From Chloroflexota bacterium (GTDB lineage Bacteria; Chloroflexota; UBA11872), in contig JAPOXI010000047.1 in assembly GCA_026707185.1 (NCBI GenBank), forward strand, positions 1 through 6,920: a stretch of DNA of 6,920 nucleotides. Reading direction: 5' to 3'. The notes below the pieces were generated by a model that did no database searches, was not told where the DNA came from, and saw nothing but the letters and a program-made list of their open reading frames with translations. Positions 6,032 through 6,920 of the stretch are shown piece by piece. The first letter of the stretch is position 1, and every line of letters begins with the position of its first letter. The position numbers and the translations under genes are program-made.

Positions 6032-6920
6032 CGATGCGGAATCCAATTCTCGGAAAGTTGGACGTATCGACGGGGTCATGCGTGACTGTCACCTGGTCCA
6101 CACCCGGCAGCGCGCGCAAGGCCAAGAGCCCTTCACCCAGCGAGCGCCCGGACACCGTGTCGCGCACTTTGTTGTGGTCGATCGTGTCCACCGCCTCGGC
6201 TATCGCATGCACGCGCAGATCGAGTAGTCCTTGTCGCTCACCCAGCACTTCAGTGTCTACCACCCGAACCGAGTCGATTTCGAATGACTGCCCCTCCAGC
6301 GAGTCCTGAAGACGCCGGCGCAGCACCGCTTCAAGATCCTCCGTAGCGAAGGCCGTGCCCAGCGCCCGGATCTCCATTGAAAGCGAAAGTTCCGCGGCGT
6401 GCTCATCGGCTACCGCGCTGAACTCCCGTCGCAGAACCTGGGGGTTCCCACTTGCCGGCGACCAGACGATGAGCGACTGGTTAGCCGGACGGTCGCGACG
6501 CAGGTGCTCAGTGGCCGCGCTCTGCAAGCGCTCGGTCAGCAGAGCATCCAGTTCAGTACGGTCGCGCTCGGACACCAGCGCCACTTCCAGCTCCGAGCCA
6601 CCCTCCAGCGGCTGCGGGTTGAATGCCTCCAGCGCCCCACCAAACGGACCGTCCACTGTCGTGATCGCCAGCGCGGGTGCATTACCGGCGAGGCCCGGCG
6701 ACTCGGCCGTCACCGCCACGATGGCCTCCCCGGGCACATCGCGGCCGCCAACCTGCAGCGTGGGTGGAACCAGAAACTCCGCATCCGTGAGGAATCCCGT
6801 CCCGTCGTCGGACATCACTCGTGTCCCTACCGGCAGCACCACGGCCTGGCGCGTGCGATTGCGAATCGTCACAAAGCCGGTGGCAACACCCTGGGCCTCT
6901 CGCCGACGTCCCGTTGTGGG
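5991..6920 (-). CDS. Baseplate-J-like (gp47-type) protein, C-terminal part; 5' end beyond the window
   Basis: The frame is open from the window edge to TGA at 5991-5993 (309 residues visible). A GTG at 6872 is not a credible start because similar sequence continues upstream through E-A-Q-G-V-A-T-G-F without a stop. The visible part starts with a beta-rich stretch of the form N-R-T-x(6)-P-V-G-T-x-V followed by G-x-x-F-x-T. It then has S-P-G-L-A-G-N-A-P and, after a short gap, N-P-Q-P-L-E-G-G. This combination is typical of the Baseplate J-like family, known from phage tail baseplates and from chromosomal proteins in Chloroflexota, Actinobacteria and Cyanobacteria. A mixed alpha/beta region follows, then R-S-L-G-E-G-L-L-A-L-R-A-L-P-G-V, a beta-strand end (F-P-R-I-G-F-R-I-D-V) and a Pro/Thr tail (PLPTPTP). 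No other tail or contractile-injection genes are nearby, so a stand-alone envelope or surface protein is more likely than a phage part. The family call is from pattern memory and the function is unknown. Confidence 0.6.
   Translation of the reverse strand, partial: PTTGRRREAQGVATGFVTIRNRTRQAVVLPVGTRVMSDDGTGFLTDAEFLVPPTLQVGGRDVPGEAIVAVTAESPGLAGNAPALAITTVDGPFGGALEAFNPQPLEGGSELEVALVSERDRTELDALLTERLQSAATEHLRRDRPANQSLIVWSPASGNPQVLRREFSAVADEHAAELSLSMEIRALGTAFATEDLEAVLRRRLQDSLEGQSFEIDSVRVVDTEVLGERQGLLDLRVHAIAEAVDTIDHNKVRDTVSGRSLGEGLLALRALPGVDQVTVTHDPVDTSNFPRIGFRIDVQVEAPLPTPTP

Noticed and set aside
5991..6872. GTG at 6872 as the true start of the baseplate-J-like gene
   Set aside because: The frame stays open to the window edge and the residues just before it continue the expected beta-strand pattern, so the gene almost certainly begins outside the window.
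1..6920. CRISPR arrays, tRNA or rRNA genes, insertion sequences, direct repeats or attachment sites
   Set aside because: Reading through both strands I saw no regularly spaced repeats, tRNA-like cloverleaf, terminal inverted repeats or transposase motifs. Nearly all bases belong to the genes listed.

Overview
This is a GC-rich, gene-dense bacterial chromosomal window with almost no intergenic space. It holds two converging gene blocks. Lysine is scarce in the proteins, arginine is favoured, and GTG and TTG starts are common. The organism is most likely a high-GC Chloroflexota-type bacterium. This rests on the gene set (ruvX-mltG-M24 peptidase-efp-accB-like), the EF-P loop KIGRGSA, the short SecD, and a baseplate-J-like surface protein beside ruvX. 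The lineage call is inference from remembered family resemblance, not a database result. Nothing suggests phage, plasmid or insertion sequences.

Left block, plus strand (1-2386): the last 26 codons of a winged-helix protein, probably DprA; a 59-base gap with a weak possible promoter; then secD and secF, which share one base (TGATG). These two encode the proton-driven SecDF accessory unit of the Sec translocon. Their hallmark motifs are intact.

Right block, minus strand, read from 6920 down to 2383: the C-terminal part of a baseplate-J-like protein (5' end outside the window), ruvX, mltG, an M24 Xaa-Pro-type aminopeptidase, efp and a BCCP (accB)-like gene. The first four are joined by stop/start overlaps. 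The peptidase and efp are 57 bases apart and efp and accB-like 18 bases apart. This looks like one operon mixing housekeeping functions: RNA/DNA nuclease, peptidoglycan chain termination, peptide turnover, translation rescue at polyproline, and a fatty-acid-synthesis-type carrier.

The most interesting item is the accB-like gene. It keeps the BCCP architecture (N-terminal helix, acidic Ala-rich linker, biotinyl-type beta-barrel with thumb-length insertion). However, the biotin-acceptor motif E-A-M-K-M is replaced by D-V-L-G-V, and the whole 149-residue protein contains no lysine. It therefore cannot be biotinylated or lipoylated. It sits exactly where accB sits in the widespread pepP/Q-efp-accB-accC cluster, but accC is missing. 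Instead its stop codon overlaps the secF stop in a palindromic CTAG. The protein resembles in principle the plant BADC proteins, non-biotinylated BCCP paralogues that regulate acetyl-CoA carboxylase. Its real role is unknown. Lesser points are the EF-P tip loop (Ile30/Arg32), a RuvX with an uncertain start and a shortened loop, and the terminator-free convergent junction.
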